Notes under the pieces: model-generated | Seen by the model: only the letters and a program-made list of their open reading frames with translations | What the model was told of the DNA's origin: nothing | The model's database searches: none | In this document: one piece after another, positions 20,201 to 28,590 of the stretch | How positions within the stretch are numbered: position 1 is the first letter of the stretch | Layout: the number at the start of each line of letters is the position of its first letter | Source of the DNA: Caballeronia sp. dw_276 | Lineage (GTDB): Bacteria > Pseudomonadota > Gammaproteobacteria > Burkholderiales > Burkholderiaceae | DNA length: 64,000 bases | Direction of reading: 5' to 3' | NCBI RefSeq assembly: GCF_018449635.1 | Contig: NZ_JAAVUV010000003.1 | Coordinates: 248,001-312,000, forward strand | Program-made: the position numbers and the translations under genes

Positions 20201-20561
20201 GATCGGGATCGTGAAGAAAAACGCCATCATGATGGTCGACTTCGCAATTCAGGCACAGCGGCATGGGGCATCGACTTCGCGCGCGGCAATCGAAGAGGCG
20301 TGCTTGCTGCGCTTCCGGCCAATCATGATGACCACCGCCGCCGCGTTGCTCGGCGCGTTGCCGCTCGCGTTCGGAACCGGCGAAGGATCGGAGATGCGCG
20401 CGCCGCTCGGGATCGCGATTGTGGGCGGGCTGATCGTGAGCCAGTTGCTGACGCTTTACACCACGCCGGTTGTGTATCTTTATATGGACCGGGTGCGGAT
20501 CTGGTCCGAGAACCGCCGGGCTCGCAGGGGTCCGCAAAGGCCGGCGAGCGTGACGGAGTAA
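17253..20561 (+). CDS. mdtC: Multidrug efflux RND permease subunit MdtC with low-complexity insertion
   Basis: This 1,102-residue RND subunit partners MdtB. The start is the ATG at 17253, 4 bp after the mdtB stop; an upstream in-frame start inside mdtB is disfavoured because the protein should begin [13 protein letters not shown]. The Asp pair ([18 protein letters not shown], about residue 400) and the relay Lys ([13 protein letters not shown], about 985) are intact, so it should be active. It is about 75 residues longer than E. coli MdtC because of a Ser/Thr/Ala/Asn stretch at about residues 772-842 in the second periplasmic region, between [11 protein letters not shown] and [10 protein letters not shown]. 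MdtB has only a short turn there. No outer-membrane channel gene follows, so a TolC/OprM-type partner must be elsewhere. Confidence 0.93.
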   Translation: MNLSQPFIARPVATTLLAIGIALAGLFAFTKLPVAPLPQVDFPTTSVQASLPGASPETVATSVASPLERHLGSIADVTEMTSQSSVGSARITLQFGLNRDIDGAARDVQAAINAARADLPTSLRSNPTYHKVNPADAPILILALSSPTRTAGSLYDSAATVLQQTLSTVPGVGEVDVSGSANPAVRVELEPGALFHYGIGLEDVRAALASANANSPKGAIEFNGTHFQLYTNDQATKAAQYRDLVVAYRNGAAVHLSDVGEVVDSVEDLRNLGLINGKRAVLVILYRQPGANIIDTIDRVKAMVPQLQAALPADIEITPTADRSITIRSSLHDTEATLIIAVALVVMVVFLFLRNWRATLIPSVAVPISIIGTFAAMYLLGFSLDNLSLMALTIATGFVVDDAIVVLENISRHIENGVPRMKAAILGAQEVGFTVLSMSISLVAVFLPILLMGGIVGRLFREFALTLSLAIAVSLVVSLTVTPMMCARLLQEPHNQKPPGRFSRWLERQFDTMQRGYGRTLGVALAHPRIVLLVLIATVGLNVYLYIIVPKGFFPQQDTGRIVGGIQADQSTSFQAMKGKFSDMMKIVQADPAVESVAGFTGGRQTNSGFMFISLKPKKERKVSADAVIQRLRPALSNVAGARTFLQAVQDIRSGGRQSNAQYQFTLLADSTADLYKWGPKLTDALLARPELADVNSDQQQGGLESFVTFDRATAARYGIKPAQIDNTLYDAFGQRQVSTIYNELSQYHVVMELAPKYWQDPEMLKQIYISTSGGSANGAASTNATTTTASTSATSVTTAADASTSVNSALALASIRNSATNAIAASGKSSSSSGAAVSTSKETMIPLSSIAKFGPGNTPLSVNHQSQFVASTISFNLPPGKSLSDATAAIYETMATIGVPATVRGSFAGTAQQFQDSTKDQPILILAALAAVYIVLGILYESYIHPITILSTLPSAGIGALLALLLFRTEFSIIALIGVILLIGIVKKNAIMMVDFAIQAQRHGASTSRAAIEEACLLRFRPIMMTTAAALLGALPLAFGTGEGSEMRAPLGIAIVGGLIVSQLLTLYTTPVVYLYMDRVRIWSENRRARRGPQRPASVTE

Positions 20562-20637
20562 CAAGGCTCGGTCAGCAGGATTCTCGAAAATGGCTTAACG
20601 TTTCTTTCTGTCCACCCACAGAAGGAGCGTTTCAGCG

Positions 20638-21294
20638 ATGAAAGTCCTGCTCATCGGCGCAAACGGCCGCACCGGCCGTCACGTTGCCCGGCAACTGCGT
20701 GCCGCATCTCTTCCGTTCAAGGTCTTGCTGCGCAAATCGGCGCAACGTGGCGAGTTCGCAGCGCTCGGCGCGCAAATCGTGCTCGGCGACCTGACACAGG
20801 ATTTCTCCCACGCCTTCGACGACGTCACGCACGTCATCTACGCAGCGGGATCGGCGGAGAGCGAAGGCGTGAACGAAGAGCGCGCGATCGATCGCGACGC
20901 CGTTCAACGCACAGCCGACTACGCCAAACGCCGCCGCACGCAGCAGCTGGTGGTCATCAGCGCGATCTCGGCTTACTGGCCGGAAGCCAGCACGCTCCAG
21001 CTCAAGCACTACTCGAAGATGAAACGCGAAGCCGACGATTACGTCCAGGCGAGCGGCGTCCCCTATGTGATTTTGCGGCCGGGTGCGCTGTCCGATGAAA
21101 TCGGCCGCGGCACGATTGGCCTTGCGACCGAGCGCGACGCAAGCACCTTGCCGGTCTCACGCGATGACGTGGCGCGCGTCACCGTTGCATGCATTACCCG
21201 TGACGTGCGTGACGAAGTGATTGGCTTTGTCGGCGGCGACACACCCATAGACGCGGCGCTCGACACCGTTCAAACGGCCCCGACCAGCCGATAA
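20638..21294 (+). CDS. NAD(P)-binding (NmrA/SDR-like) protein
   Basis: This 218-residue Rossmann-fold protein has the dinucleotide loop LLIGANGRTGRHVARQL at the very N-terminus and a YSKMKREADDYVQASGVPY segment (about residues 122-140) where atypical SDRs carry Tyr and Lys. Family members are NADPH-dependent sugar-epimerase-like or redox-sensing proteins; the substrate cannot be read from sequence. A good ribosome-binding site (GAAGGAG) precedes the ATG. The last 25 bp overlap the 3' end of kdpE on the opposite strand, so the two messages are complementary at their ends. Confidence 0.8.
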   Translation: MKVLLIGANGRTGRHVARQLRAASLPFKVLLRKSAQRGEFAALGAQIVLGDLTQDFSHAFDDVTHVIYAAGSAESEGVNEERAIDRDAVQRTADYAKRRRTQQLVVISAISAYWPEASTLQLKHYSKMKREADDYVQASGVPYVILRPGALSDEIGRGTIGLATERDASTLPVSRDDVARVTVACITRDVRDEVIGFVGGDTPIDAALDTVQTAPTSR

Positions 21295-21968
21295 CCCACG
21301 CCCGTCTCGGTCACGATGTGTTCCGGCTGGGCGGCATCGCGCTCCAGCTTTTGCCGCAGATGCGCCATGTAGATGCGCAGATAGTGGTGGCTTTCCACGT
21401 GAGAAGGCCCCCACACTTCGCGTAACAACTGGCGATGCGTCAGCACCCGGCCGGCGTGTCGCACGAGCGTGGAAAGCAGCCGGTATTCGATCGGCGTCAG
21501 ATGCACCGGCGCACCCGCTCGCGTGACCTGACGCAGACCGAGATCGATGGACACTTCACCGAATTTCACCAACGGCGATTCACTCGATGCCGCCTGGTTG
21601 CGCCGGCGCAAATGCGCGCGAATCCGCGCCATCAATTCCGAGACACCGAAGGGCTTGGTGAGGTAGTCGTCCGCGCCGGCGTCGAGCGCCGCAACTTTCT
21701 CTTCCTCTTGCGTGCGCGCCGACAGCACGATCACCGGCAACTCGGTCCAGCTTCTCAGCTCGCGTATTACGTCGAGCCCATCCGTATCCGGCAAGCCGAG
21801 ATCCACGATCAAAAGATCGGGTTTGCGCGTCGCCGCTTCCACCAAGCCTTGCTTGCCCGTTTCGGCTTCGTGCACGGTGATGCCTTCAGCCTCGAGCGAC
21901 GCTCGCACAAAGCGGCGAATCTGCTTTTCGTCTTCGATCAGCACGACAGTGACAGTGGGTTCGCTCAT
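21270..21968 (-). CDS. kdpE: Two-component response regulator KdpE
   Basis: This 232-residue OmpR-type response regulator has a receiver domain (residues 5-120) with the acidic pair in IEDE, phospho-acceptor Asp56 in LLIVDLGLPDTDG and Lys105 in YLTKPFG, then a winged-helix DNA-binding domain (about 135-230, with LTPIEYRLLSTLVRHAGRV). In other bacteria KdpE activates kdpFABC for high-affinity K+ uptake under K+ limitation. Its ATG overlaps the kdpD stop as ATGA, so the two are translationally coupled. No kdpFABC is found in the window, so its target is either remote or different. Confidence 0.9.
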   Translation of the reverse strand: MSEPTVTVVLIEDEKQIRRFVRASLEAEGITVHEAETGKQGLVEAATRKPDLLIVDLGLPDTDGLDVIRELRSWTELPVIVLSARTQEEEKVAALDAGADDYLTKPFGVSELMARIRAHLRRRNQAASSESPLVKFGEVSIDLGLRQVTRAGAPVHLTPIEYRLLSTLVRHAGRVLTHRQLLREVWGPSHVESHHYLRIYMAHLRQKLERDAAQPEHIVTETGVGYRLVGAV

Positions 21969-24796
21969 GAACTTTTCGGGTCGGACGGAGGGAAATCGGC
22001 GAAGTCCTGTTCGGCTTCATCGGAGAAAGACGGGACGGGCGGCGGTGGCTCGACGGGCAACGTGAACCAGAAGCGCGCGCCGTCTATTTGCGCATCCGGA
22101 GCGCTCGCGTTCAGGCGGTTGTTCGCGCCGATTGTACCGCCGTGCGCCTCTACGATCGCGCGGCAAATCGAGAGCCCGAGGCCGATACCTGGCTTCGCCG
22201 ACTCCTTCTCTCCGCGCGTGAATTTCTCGAAGACGCTGTCTTCCATGTTCGCCGGAAGACCGGGACCGTTATCGTCCAGATACACGCGTACGAACGGTTC
22301 GCCCGCCACACTGACGTTCTCGGCGCCGATCACGAGTTTCGAGCCCGGCGGCGTATATTTCGCGGCGTTTTCCAGCAGGTTCGAAAAGAGCCGTTCCATC
22401 AGCACGGCATCCAGTTGAAGGAAGGGCAGATCGGCCGGCAACCGGACTTCGACCGGGCGGCCGTCCAGCACTCGGCGGCAGGCACGCAAGGCAGCGCCTA
22501 CCGTTTCTTCGAGCAGCGACCATTGCAGGTTCAGGCGCAAGCCGCCGGCCTGCAACCTCGCCATATCCAGCAGATTCGTGACGATACTCGTCATGCGCAG
22601 CGATTCGTCGTGAATCGCCGCGATCAACTCGGCATTTGCTGGCGAACGCGCGTCGCCGTGGGCTTCGGCCAGCATGGACGCAAATCCCACAATGGTTGTA
22701 AGCGGCGTGCGCAGGTCATGCGAGATGGCAGACAGCAGCGAATTGCGCAGCCGCTCCGACTCCATGCTGACGAGCGCATCTCGCGCGATATCCACGTAAT
22801 GCACGCGCTCAAGCGCAAGCGCGATCTGCGCGGCGAATGCATCGAGCATCCGTTTCTGCTCTGGCACATCGAGTTCACCTGCATTGCGCGTGGTCACCGC
22901 AAGCACGCCGCGCGTGCGCATCGGCGCTTTCAAAGGCAAATAAAGCGCCGCAGATGCGGGCAGCGTGTCGGTCCCCCGGCCGGCTGGCTTTTGCTGGTCA
23001 TAGACCCATTGGCCGACATCCAGGTCGATCACGCTTTCCTTCAGCAGCCATGCCTCGGCCGAAGGTTCCGAGGGGTCGAGCTTCTGGCGAACCTTGTCGG
23101 CGGAATCGGGCAGCAGGATGGCAACCTTGGCGCGAAACACTTCACTCACGTGGCGCATGCCGATGCCTACGATCTGCTCGGTCGCGAGCGCCGCGCCGAG
23201 TTCACCGGCCATGGCATACATGGCGCCTGTACGGCGTTCACGTTTCGATGCAACGCGCGCCTCGCGCCGCAGACTCGACGTCAGGTGACTGATCACGAGC
23301 GAAGTCAGCAACATGCCGGTGAAGGTCAGCAGGTATTGCGTGTCGGTTACCGACAGCGACATGCGCGGCGGCACGAAGAAAAAGTCGAAGGCTGCCACGC
23401 TCAGAAACGACAGGAGCACGCCCGGACCGCGCCCGATTCGCGCCGCCGCATAGATTACGCCGACCAGATACAACATCACGAGATTGACGAGATCGATCCG
23501 GTCGCGAATCTGGCTGGCAAGTAACGTGATGACCGCGCAGATGGCGACCGCGTACACGTAACCGCGCGGCGCCGAGCGTTGCTCGCGCGCAGTACTCAGC
23601 GCGTCGCGCCAGTCGGGTCCGGCGCCATCTTCTTTTGCCGCGTGAGCAGCGCCCTTCTCGCCTTCGCGCGCGCGAATCAGCGTGAGGTCCAGGTCTCCTG
23701 CGCGTTCTGCCAAACGCTCGCCGAACGGCCGTTTCAACCAGCGATCAAAACCGTTCCGCGTGGATGCGCCCGCAACGAGCTTGGATGCATTGCGAGCCTG
23801 CGCATAACCAATCAACGTGGCCACGGCATCGGCGCCAGCCAGCGTGACCGTCTCCGCGCCAAGTTCGGCCGCGAGTTTGAGCGCTGCGAGCGTGCGTTCG
23901 CGACGGGCATCGGATAGTTTTTGCAGGCGTGGCGTTTCGACGTACACCGCAATCCAGTCCGAACGCAAACTTGCAGCAAGCCGCGCCGCCGCCCGCACGA
24001 GCGTGGGGGCCTCGGATCCCGGCCCTATACAGACCACCAGCCTTTCACGCGCTTGCCAGATTCGCTCGATGGAGCGGTCCGCCCGATACTCGCGCATCTG
24101 GGCATCGACACGATCTGCCGTGCGACGCAACGCCAGTTCCCGTAGCGCAATCAGGTTGCCTTTGCGAAAGAAATTGCGCACGGCATGTTCCGCCTGCTGC
24201 GGCATATAAACCTTGCCGTCACGCAGCCGCTCCAGCAATTCTTCGGGCGGCAGGTCGACGAGCGTCACTTCGTCGGCTTGATCCAGCACACGGTCAGGCA
24301 CCGTCTCGAAAACGCGGATCTGCGTGATCTGCCCCACGATGTCATTCAGACTCTCCAGATGCTGAACGTTGACCGTGGTGTAAACGTCGATACCCGCGTC
24401 GAGCAGTTCATGCACGTCCTGCCAGCGCTTCAAATGGCGGGCGCCCGGGACGTTGGAATGCGCGAGTTCATCGACCAGAATGAGTTGCGGTCGACGCAGC
24501 AAGGCGCCGTCGAGATCGAAGTCCTGCAGCGCATGGCCACGATAAGCAATCTGCGCAAGCGGCAAGTGCTCCAGGTCTTCGGTCAGCGCGGCGGTATCGG
24601 AGCGCCCATGCGTCTCCACGATGCCGATGACTACGTCGTCCCCCTGCTCCTTGCGCCGCCGCGCGGCGAGCAGCATGGCATAGGTCTTCCCTACGCCCGC
24701 CGATGCGCCGAAAAAAATTTTCAGCCGTCCGCGATGACGCTTTTCTTCTTCTCTTTGCAGCTTGTCCAGCAGCTCGTCTGGGTTCGGGCGGTTCAT
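21965..24796 (-). CDS. kdpD: Sensor histidine kinase KdpD
   Basis: This 943-residue sensor has all KdpD domains: the N-terminal KdpD domain with Walker A (GASAGVGKT, residues 30-38), a universal-stress-protein-like domain (about 250-370), four membrane helices (about 405-505), a GAF-like region, and the kinase core with phospho-acceptor His in ISHDLRTPLTTIVGFA (about 695) and ATP-binding motifs DNGPGLPANMEDS and GIGLGLSICRAIVEAHGG. It senses K+ limitation and osmotic stress and phosphorylates KdpE. Upstream lies a 267 bp intergenic region with its own promoter rather than kdpC, which in most genomes directly precedes kdpD. The full-length, intact motifs argue against decay. Confidence 0.93.
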   Translation of the reverse strand: MNRPNPDELLDKLQREEEKRHRGRLKIFFGASAGVGKTYAMLLAARRRKEQGDDVVIGIVETHGRSDTAALTEDLEHLPLAQIAYRGHALQDFDLDGALLRRPQLILVDELAHSNVPGARHLKRWQDVHELLDAGIDVYTTVNVQHLESLNDIVGQITQIRVFETVPDRVLDQADEVTLVDLPPEELLERLRDGKVYMPQQAEHAVRNFFRKGNLIALRELALRRTADRVDAQMREYRADRSIERIWQARERLVVCIGPGSEAPTLVRAAARLAASLRSDWIAVYVETPRLQKLSDARRERTLAALKLAAELGAETVTLAGADAVATLIGYAQARNASKLVAGASTRNGFDRWLKRPFGERLAERAGDLDLTLIRAREGEKGAAHAAKEDGAGPDWRDALSTAREQRSAPRGYVYAVAICAVITLLASQIRDRIDLVNLVMLYLVGVIYAAARIGRGPGVLLSFLSVAAFDFFFVPPRMSLSVTDTQYLLTFTGMLLTSLVISHLTSSLRREARVASKRERRTGAMYAMAGELGAALATEQIVGIGMRHVSEVFRAKVAILLPDSADKVRQKLDPSEPSAEAWLLKESVIDLDVGQWVYDQQKPAGRGTDTLPASAALYLPLKAPMRTRGVLAVTTRNAGELDVPEQKRMLDAFAAQIALALERVHYVDIARDALVSMESERLRNSLLSAISHDLRTPLTTIVGFASMLAEAHGDARSPANAELIAAIHDESLRMTSIVTNLLDMARLQAGGLRLNLQWSLLEETVGAALRACRRVLDGRPVEVRLPADLPFLQLDAVLMERLFSNLLENAAKYTPPGSKLVIGAENVSVAGEPFVRVYLDDNGPGLPANMEDSVFEKFTRGEKESAKPGIGLGLSICRAIVEAHGGTIGANNRLNASAPDAQIDGARFWFTLPVEPPPPVPSFSDEAEQDFADFPPSDPKSS

Positions 24797-24814
24797 GTTC
24801 TAGCGTTCAGGATC

Positions 24815-24843
24815 GGTATATGCAACTGTCCCAGTATGCTCAA
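24815..24843 (-). promoter_or_regulatory. Sigma70-type promoter of kdpDE
   Basis: On the minus strand TTGAGC (24838-24843) and TATACC (24815-24820) are separated by exactly 17 bp, with four of six matches in each hexamer. The predicted start would leave a leader of about 12 nt before the kdpD ATG at 24796. A copy of the recurring motif (GCCGTTTGGCCTAT) lies at 24866-24879, about 22 bp upstream of the -35. Confidence 0.55.
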
Positions 24844-25003
24844 CCGAGGCTGACTTGTATCCTCCGCCGTTTGGCCTATGACGTGTGGTTGCCTACACGC
24901 GGGTCGCGGGTAAATGTGCAATGGCTCGAACATTAAGCGCGTCGGCGTAAAGACCGGGTCAAAGGTCGCCATCCATGCATAAAAATTACGTAAACGCGAA
25001 GGC

Positions 25004-25035
25004 CGGCGCGGCGTAGATCAGTCCAGGCCGCGCCG
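25004..25035 (-). terminator. Hairpin downstream of the quinone oxidoreductase gene
   Basis: CGGCGCGGC pairs perfectly with GCCGCGCCG (9 bp, 14-base loop), about 28 bp after the stop at 25064. There is no proper T-run after it on the minus strand, so it is at best a weak terminator or an mRNA-stabilising stem. Confidence 0.35.
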
Positions 25036-25063
25036 CCTCAATGACACGCCGTCACACGCTCCT

Positions 25064-26038
25064 TCAAGGCTGCAAGATCGTGGACCCGGTCGTCCGGCGT
25101 GCTTCGAGGTCTTCGTGAGCCTTCGCTGCGTCGGCCAGCGGATAACGTTGCCGTACGCTTGTCTTGACCTGTCCCGTTGTCAATACATCAAAGAGCTCGG
25201 TCGCCATCTGCTCGAGATCGCTGCGCTTGGCGATATAACTGAACAACGTCGGGCGGGTGAAATAAAGCGAACCGCGCCCGGCAAATTCCGACGAATCGAT
25301 GGGCGGCAAAGGACCCGACGTATTGCCGAAACTCACGAACATGCCGAGCGGCGCGAGGCAATCCAGCGACGCCGTGTACGTGTCGCGGCCGATCGAATCG
25401 TAGACCACGGGGACGCCCGCGCCATTCGTGATTTCGCGCACGCGCTTCGTGAAGTCCTCGCGCGTATAGACGATCGGATGATCGCAGCCATGCGCCTTGG
25501 CGAGCGCGGCCTTTGCGTCCGACCCAACCGTACCGATCACCGTCGCACCCAGCGCCTTGGCCCACTGGCAAGCCAGCATGCCTACTCCGCCGGCCGCCGC
25601 ATGAATCAGCACGGTGTCGCCCGCTTTCACGCGATACGTCCTGCGTAACAGATATTGCGCGGTCAAACCCTGCAGCATCACGGAGGCAGCGTCCTCGTAG
25701 CTGATGGCATCGGGCAGGTTCACCACGTATTGCGTCGACATGACACGTTCCTCGGCATAGGCGCCGGGCGGCCGCGAAGCGTAGGCCACCCGGTCTCCCA
25801 CCTTGAACCCGGTCACGCCTTCGCCCACCGCGGTCACCTCGCCCGCTGCTTCCATTCCGATACCGCCAGGCAGCGGCATCGGATAAAGCCCGGTACGAAA
25901 ATACACGTCGATATAGTTCAGGCCCACCGCGTGGTGCTTCACGCGAATTTCGCCCTTGCCGGGCGCGCCGACGTCCACATCGACCCATTTGAGTACTTCA
26001 GGGCCACCCGTTTTTTCGAATCGAATTGCTTTTGTCAC
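25064..26038 (-). CDS. NADPH:quinone oxidoreductase (zinc-independent MDR family)
   Basis: This 324-residue medium-chain dehydrogenase/reductase is of the quinone oxidoreductase (QorA) type. The N-terminal GroES-like domain starts TKAIRFEKTGGPEVLKW, and the NADPH-binding region reads HAAAGGVGMLACQWAKALGA (about residues 145-165). It reduces quinones or reactive enones and enals with NADPH in the cytoplasm. The start is a GTG at 26038, chosen because GGAGA lies 6 bp upstream and the result is the usual 324-residue length; the frame itself extends further upstream. It is the last gene of a likely three-gene operon (SDR, mgsA, this gene), 48 bp after mgsA. Confidence 0.88.
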   Translation of the reverse strand: MTKAIRFEKTGGPEVLKWVDVDVGAPGKGEIRVKHHAVGLNYIDVYFRTGLYPMPLPGGIGMEAAGEVTAVGEGVTGFKVGDRVAYASRPPGAYAEERVMSTQYVVNLPDAISYEDAASVMLQGLTAQYLLRRTYRVKAGDTVLIHAAAGGVGMLACQWAKALGATVIGTVGSDAKAALAKAHGCDHPIVYTREDFTKRVREITNGAGVPVVYDSIGRDTYTASLDCLAPLGMFVSFGNTSGPLPPIDSSEFAGRGSLYFTRPTLFSYIAKRSDLEQMATELFDVLTTGQVKTSVRQRYPLADAAKAHEDLEARRTTGSTILQP

Positions 26039-26086
26039 CGTTGTCTCCGTGTTTTGGACGCTCGCGCGTCCAATGAACAGCAAGCG

Positions 26087-26476
26087 CTACGCGGCCCTGC
26101 CAAGGCGTAGCTTCAAATCGTCGAGGATCATGCGCGCCGTTGCAAGGTTCGTGGCGCACGCAACGTTATGGACGTCGCAGGCGCGAACCAAAGCGTTGAT
26201 GTCCGGCTCATGTGGCTGCGGCGTCATGGGGTCGCGCAGGAAGATCACCAGGTCCACCCGGCCCTCCGCCAGTTCAGCGCCAATCTGCAGATCGCCGCCG
26301 AACGGCCCGGACAACTTGCGCTCCACTTCCAGTCCATGCGCTGCCGCGATACGCGCGCCGGTCGTGCCGGTTGCCAGCAGCCGGCACTGCGCGAGCGTCG
26401 CCGCAAACTCGCCGGCCAGCGCCACGATGTCATCCTTTTTCATGTCGTGCGCGATCAACGCGACGCGTGGGTTCAT
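26087..26476 (-). CDS. mgsA: Methylglyoxal synthase
   Basis: This 129-residue enzyme converts dihydroxyacetone phosphate to methylglyoxal and phosphate, a glycolytic bypass that relieves sugar-phosphate build-up. It aligns along its length with E. coli MgsA. The phosphate loop is ATGTTGARI, the catalytic Asp62 lies in [12 protein letters not shown] and Asp82 in [15 protein letters not shown], with the conserved His89. It is shorter than the E. coli enzyme (152) at both ends but keeps the active site. It sits between an SDR-like gene (38 bp upstream) and a quinone oxidoreductase (48 bp downstream) on the same strand, suggesting an operon handling reactive carbonyls. Confidence 0.92.
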   Translation of the reverse strand: MNPRVALIAHDMKKDDIVALAGEFAATLAQCRLLATGTTGARIAAAHGLEVERKLSGPFGGDLQIGAELAEGRVDLVIFLRDPMTPQPHEPDINALVRACDVHNVACATNLATARMILDDLKLRLGRAA

Positions 26477-26514
26477 CAGATGTCTCTCCGTTGTGATTTA
26501 TTGTTGGTCTGGAA

Positions 26515-27294
26515 TCAATACGTGCCCGGATACGCGCCGCCGTCGATCAGCAGGTTTTGTCCCGTGATGTAGCCCGCATGCACGCTGCACAAATAGGCGC
26601 ACGCCTTGCCGAACTCTTCGGCAGAGCCAAAGCGCCCGGCGGGCAACTTGCTCATGCGGCGCTTCTTGGCTTCTTCCACGCTGATGTTGTTCGCCTTTGC
26701 GTCGGCGGCGAACGTGGTGACGAGCCGGTCGGTATCGAAGGAACCTGGCAGCAGGTTATTGATGGTGACGCCACTTGCTGCAACCTTTCGCGACAATCCC
26801 GCGATAAACCCGGTCAGCCCCGAGCGCGCCCCATTCGACAAGCCCAGCACATCGATAGGCGCCTTAACCGACGAACTCGTGATATTCACGATCCGGCCGA
26901 AACCCCGATCGATCATGCCGTCGAGCGTCTGCTTGATCAGCTCGATTGGCGTAAGCATGTTCGAGTCGAGCGCCTTGATCCAGTCATCGCGGGAAAATTG
27001 GCGGAAGTCGCCCGGCGGCGGCCCGCCCGCGTTGTTCACGAGAATGTCAGGCGCCGGGCACGCCGCCAGCGACGCGGCATGTCCTTCAGGCGATGTGATA
27101 TCGCAAGCCACTGCTGTCACGTTCACGCCGTAGGTCGTGCGGATATGCTCGGCCGTAGCCTCCAGCGGCCCCGCCGTGCGTGCCACGATTACGAGGTTGA
27201 CGCCCTCGGCGGCCAGCGCTTCCGCGCAACCACGTCCCAAACCCTTGCTGGCCGCACACACGAGCGCTGTGCGCCCTTTGATTCCCATGTCCAT
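26515..27294 (-). CDS. SDR family oxidoreductase, BKR-like with atypical active site
   Basis: This 259-residue Rossmann protein resembles 3-oxoacyl-ACP reductase. The nucleotide motif AASKGLGRG is at residues 14-22, NNAGG is present, and a Ser-rich strand (NITSSSVK) precedes the active-site helix. Where classical SDRs have Tyr-x3-Lys, this protein reads SNGAR (in LGLSNGARSGL), so both catalytic residues appear to be replaced. This fits a known BKR-like SDR subgroup that lacks the perfect tetrad. The ATG at 27294 is chosen over the upstream start at 27402 because AAGGGA precedes it and the Rossmann fold begins there. It is the first gene of the SDR-mgsA-quinone oxidoreductase operon. The substrate is unknown. 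Confidence 0.85.
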   Translation of the reverse strand: MDMGIKGRTALVCAASKGLGRGCAEALAAEGVNLVIVARTAGPLEATAEHIRTTYGVNVTAVACDITSPEGHAASLAACPAPDILVNNAGGPPPGDFRQFSRDDWIKALDSNMLTPIELIKQTLDGMIDRGFGRIVNITSSSVKAPIDVLGLSNGARSGLTGFIAGLSRKVAASGVTINNLLPGSFDTDRLVTTFAADAKANNISVEEAKKRRMSKLPAGRFGSAEEFGKACAYLCSVHAGYITGQNLLIDGGAYPGTY

Positions 27295-27633
27295 TGCTGT
27301 CCCTTTGTAGTTGCCCGCGCTTCGCCGGTTTGCACCGTCGAGACGAGGTTTTGAGTGTCGAGCCGAGTGCCGGATCGCAATCACGCTTTGGAAACGCGTC
27401 ATGCAATTCTAGAAGAATGAGGGATCGGACGTCGGCCGCGCAATAGACCGGATGGCCTATCGCCCGCAATCTCCGCTTTTCGCGCCCCTAATTTGGGTAA
27501 ACTGACGGCACTGCCTAAGCTCAGCAAATAAAACCGCCCGCCACGCGCGGTTTTGAAAGTAGCTGCATCGGCAAGCTGCAAATCAAGCATTACCCAAATC
27601 CACATTTAATGCCGCGGCAACCGCGCGAACACC
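27295..27633. other. 339 bp divergent intergenic region between the SDR gene and upp
   Basis: It should hold the promoters of the SDR operon (minus) and upp (plus). A terminator-like hairpin lies at 27530-27554. No confident promoter hexamers were identified. Confidence 0.55.
27530..27554. terminator. Terminator-like hairpin in the upp leader
   Basis: AAAACCGC pairs with GCGGTTTT (8 bp, 9-base loop). It lies 79 bp upstream of the upp ATG, where no upstream gene needs termination. It may be a leader attenuator for upp or a remnant; T-tracts are short on both strands. Confidence 0.4.
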
Positions 27634-28287
27634 ATGAACCAGGACAGCCGCTTTCCGAATCTTTTTATCCTCAACCACCCGCTGATCCAGCACAAGCTGA
27701 CTCACATGCGGGACAAGGACACGTCCACACGTACATTCCGCGAATTGCTGCGCGAGATTACGCTCCTGATGGGCTACGAGATCACGCGCAACCTGACGCT
27801 GACCACGAAGCGTGTCGAGACGCCTCTCGTCACCATCGACGCGCCCGTGATCGCGGGCAAGAAGCTCGCTATCGTGCCTGTGCTGCGTGCCGGCATAGGC
27901 ATGTCGGACGGCCTGCTGGACCTGATTCCGTCGGCGCGCGTGGGCCACATCGGGGTGTATCGGGCGGAAGATCACCGGCCGGTCGAGTACCTCGTGCGCC
28001 TGCCCCCCGACCTGGAAGAGCGCGTGTTCATCTTGTGCGACCCCATGCTCGCGACCGGCTACTCGGCGGTGCACGCGGTCGACGTCATGAAACGGCGTAA
28101 GGTGCTGGGCGAGAACATCATCTTCGTGGCGCTGGTTGCGGCGCCCGAAGGCGTGAAGGTCTTCTCCGATGCCCACCCCGACGTGAAGCTTTACGTTGCA
28201 TCGCTTGATTCGCATTTGAACGAGCACGCGTACATTGTCCCGGGTCTGGGCGACGCCGGCGACCGCCTGTTCGGTACCAAAAACTGA
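27634..28287 (+). CDS. upp: Uracil phosphoribosyltransferase
   Basis: This 217-residue enzyme makes UMP from uracil and PRPP in the pyrimidine salvage pathway. The family is clear from the N-terminal [13 protein letters not shown], the PRPP-binding loop in [17 protein letters not shown] (about residues 130-146, usually ATGGS), and the uracil-binding C-terminus [17 protein letters not shown]. The length is slightly above the usual 208-210. The gene stands alone, with no uracil permease beside it, and its leader carries a terminator-like hairpin. Confidence 0.95.
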   Translation: MNQDSRFPNLFILNHPLIQHKLTHMRDKDTSTRTFRELLREITLLMGYEITRNLTLTTKRVETPLVTIDAPVIAGKKLAIVPVLRAGIGMSDGLLDLIPSARVGHIGVYRAEDHRPVEYLVRLPPDLEERVFILCDPMLATGYSAVHAVDVMKRRKVLGENIIFVALVAAPEGVKVFSDAHPDVKLYVASLDSHLNEHAYIVPGLGDAGDRLFGTKN

Positions 28288-28590
28288 CGTGAAACCCCGC
28301 AGACATGCGGGCGATGGCAATTCCGGCGTAGGGCTAAGCCTGCCGGAGGGTCGCGCCATGATAAAATTCGGGTCCGCCAAATGCGCAGTGCACGGGTGAA
28401 AGGTGTCCACGGAAGTACGCACGGGCATGCGGATCGTCCTTACCGGACACGCCCTGCCATGTAAGCAACGCGAACATAATGCGCCGGCCGGCATAAAACG
28501 CTGGGCTAGAAAGCTGCATAAAGCGGCAAAATTGGCGACGAAATTGACACACAGGCGTGCGAGAAAAGCTCGCGCGCGATGGAGAAAGGT
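28288..28590. other. 303 bp intergenic region between upp and yebC
   Basis: It contains an imperfect GC-rich hairpin (arms CCGGC and GCCGG near 28323-28346) without a T-run, and a TTGACA at about 28549-28554 that could be the -35 of yebC, though no good -10 follows at the right distance. Nothing else is recognised. Confidence 0.4.

Noticed and set aside
22088..23524. A 478-codon plus-strand open frame opposite kdpD
   Set aside because: Arg/His/Gln-rich shadow; kdpD is intact on the other strand.
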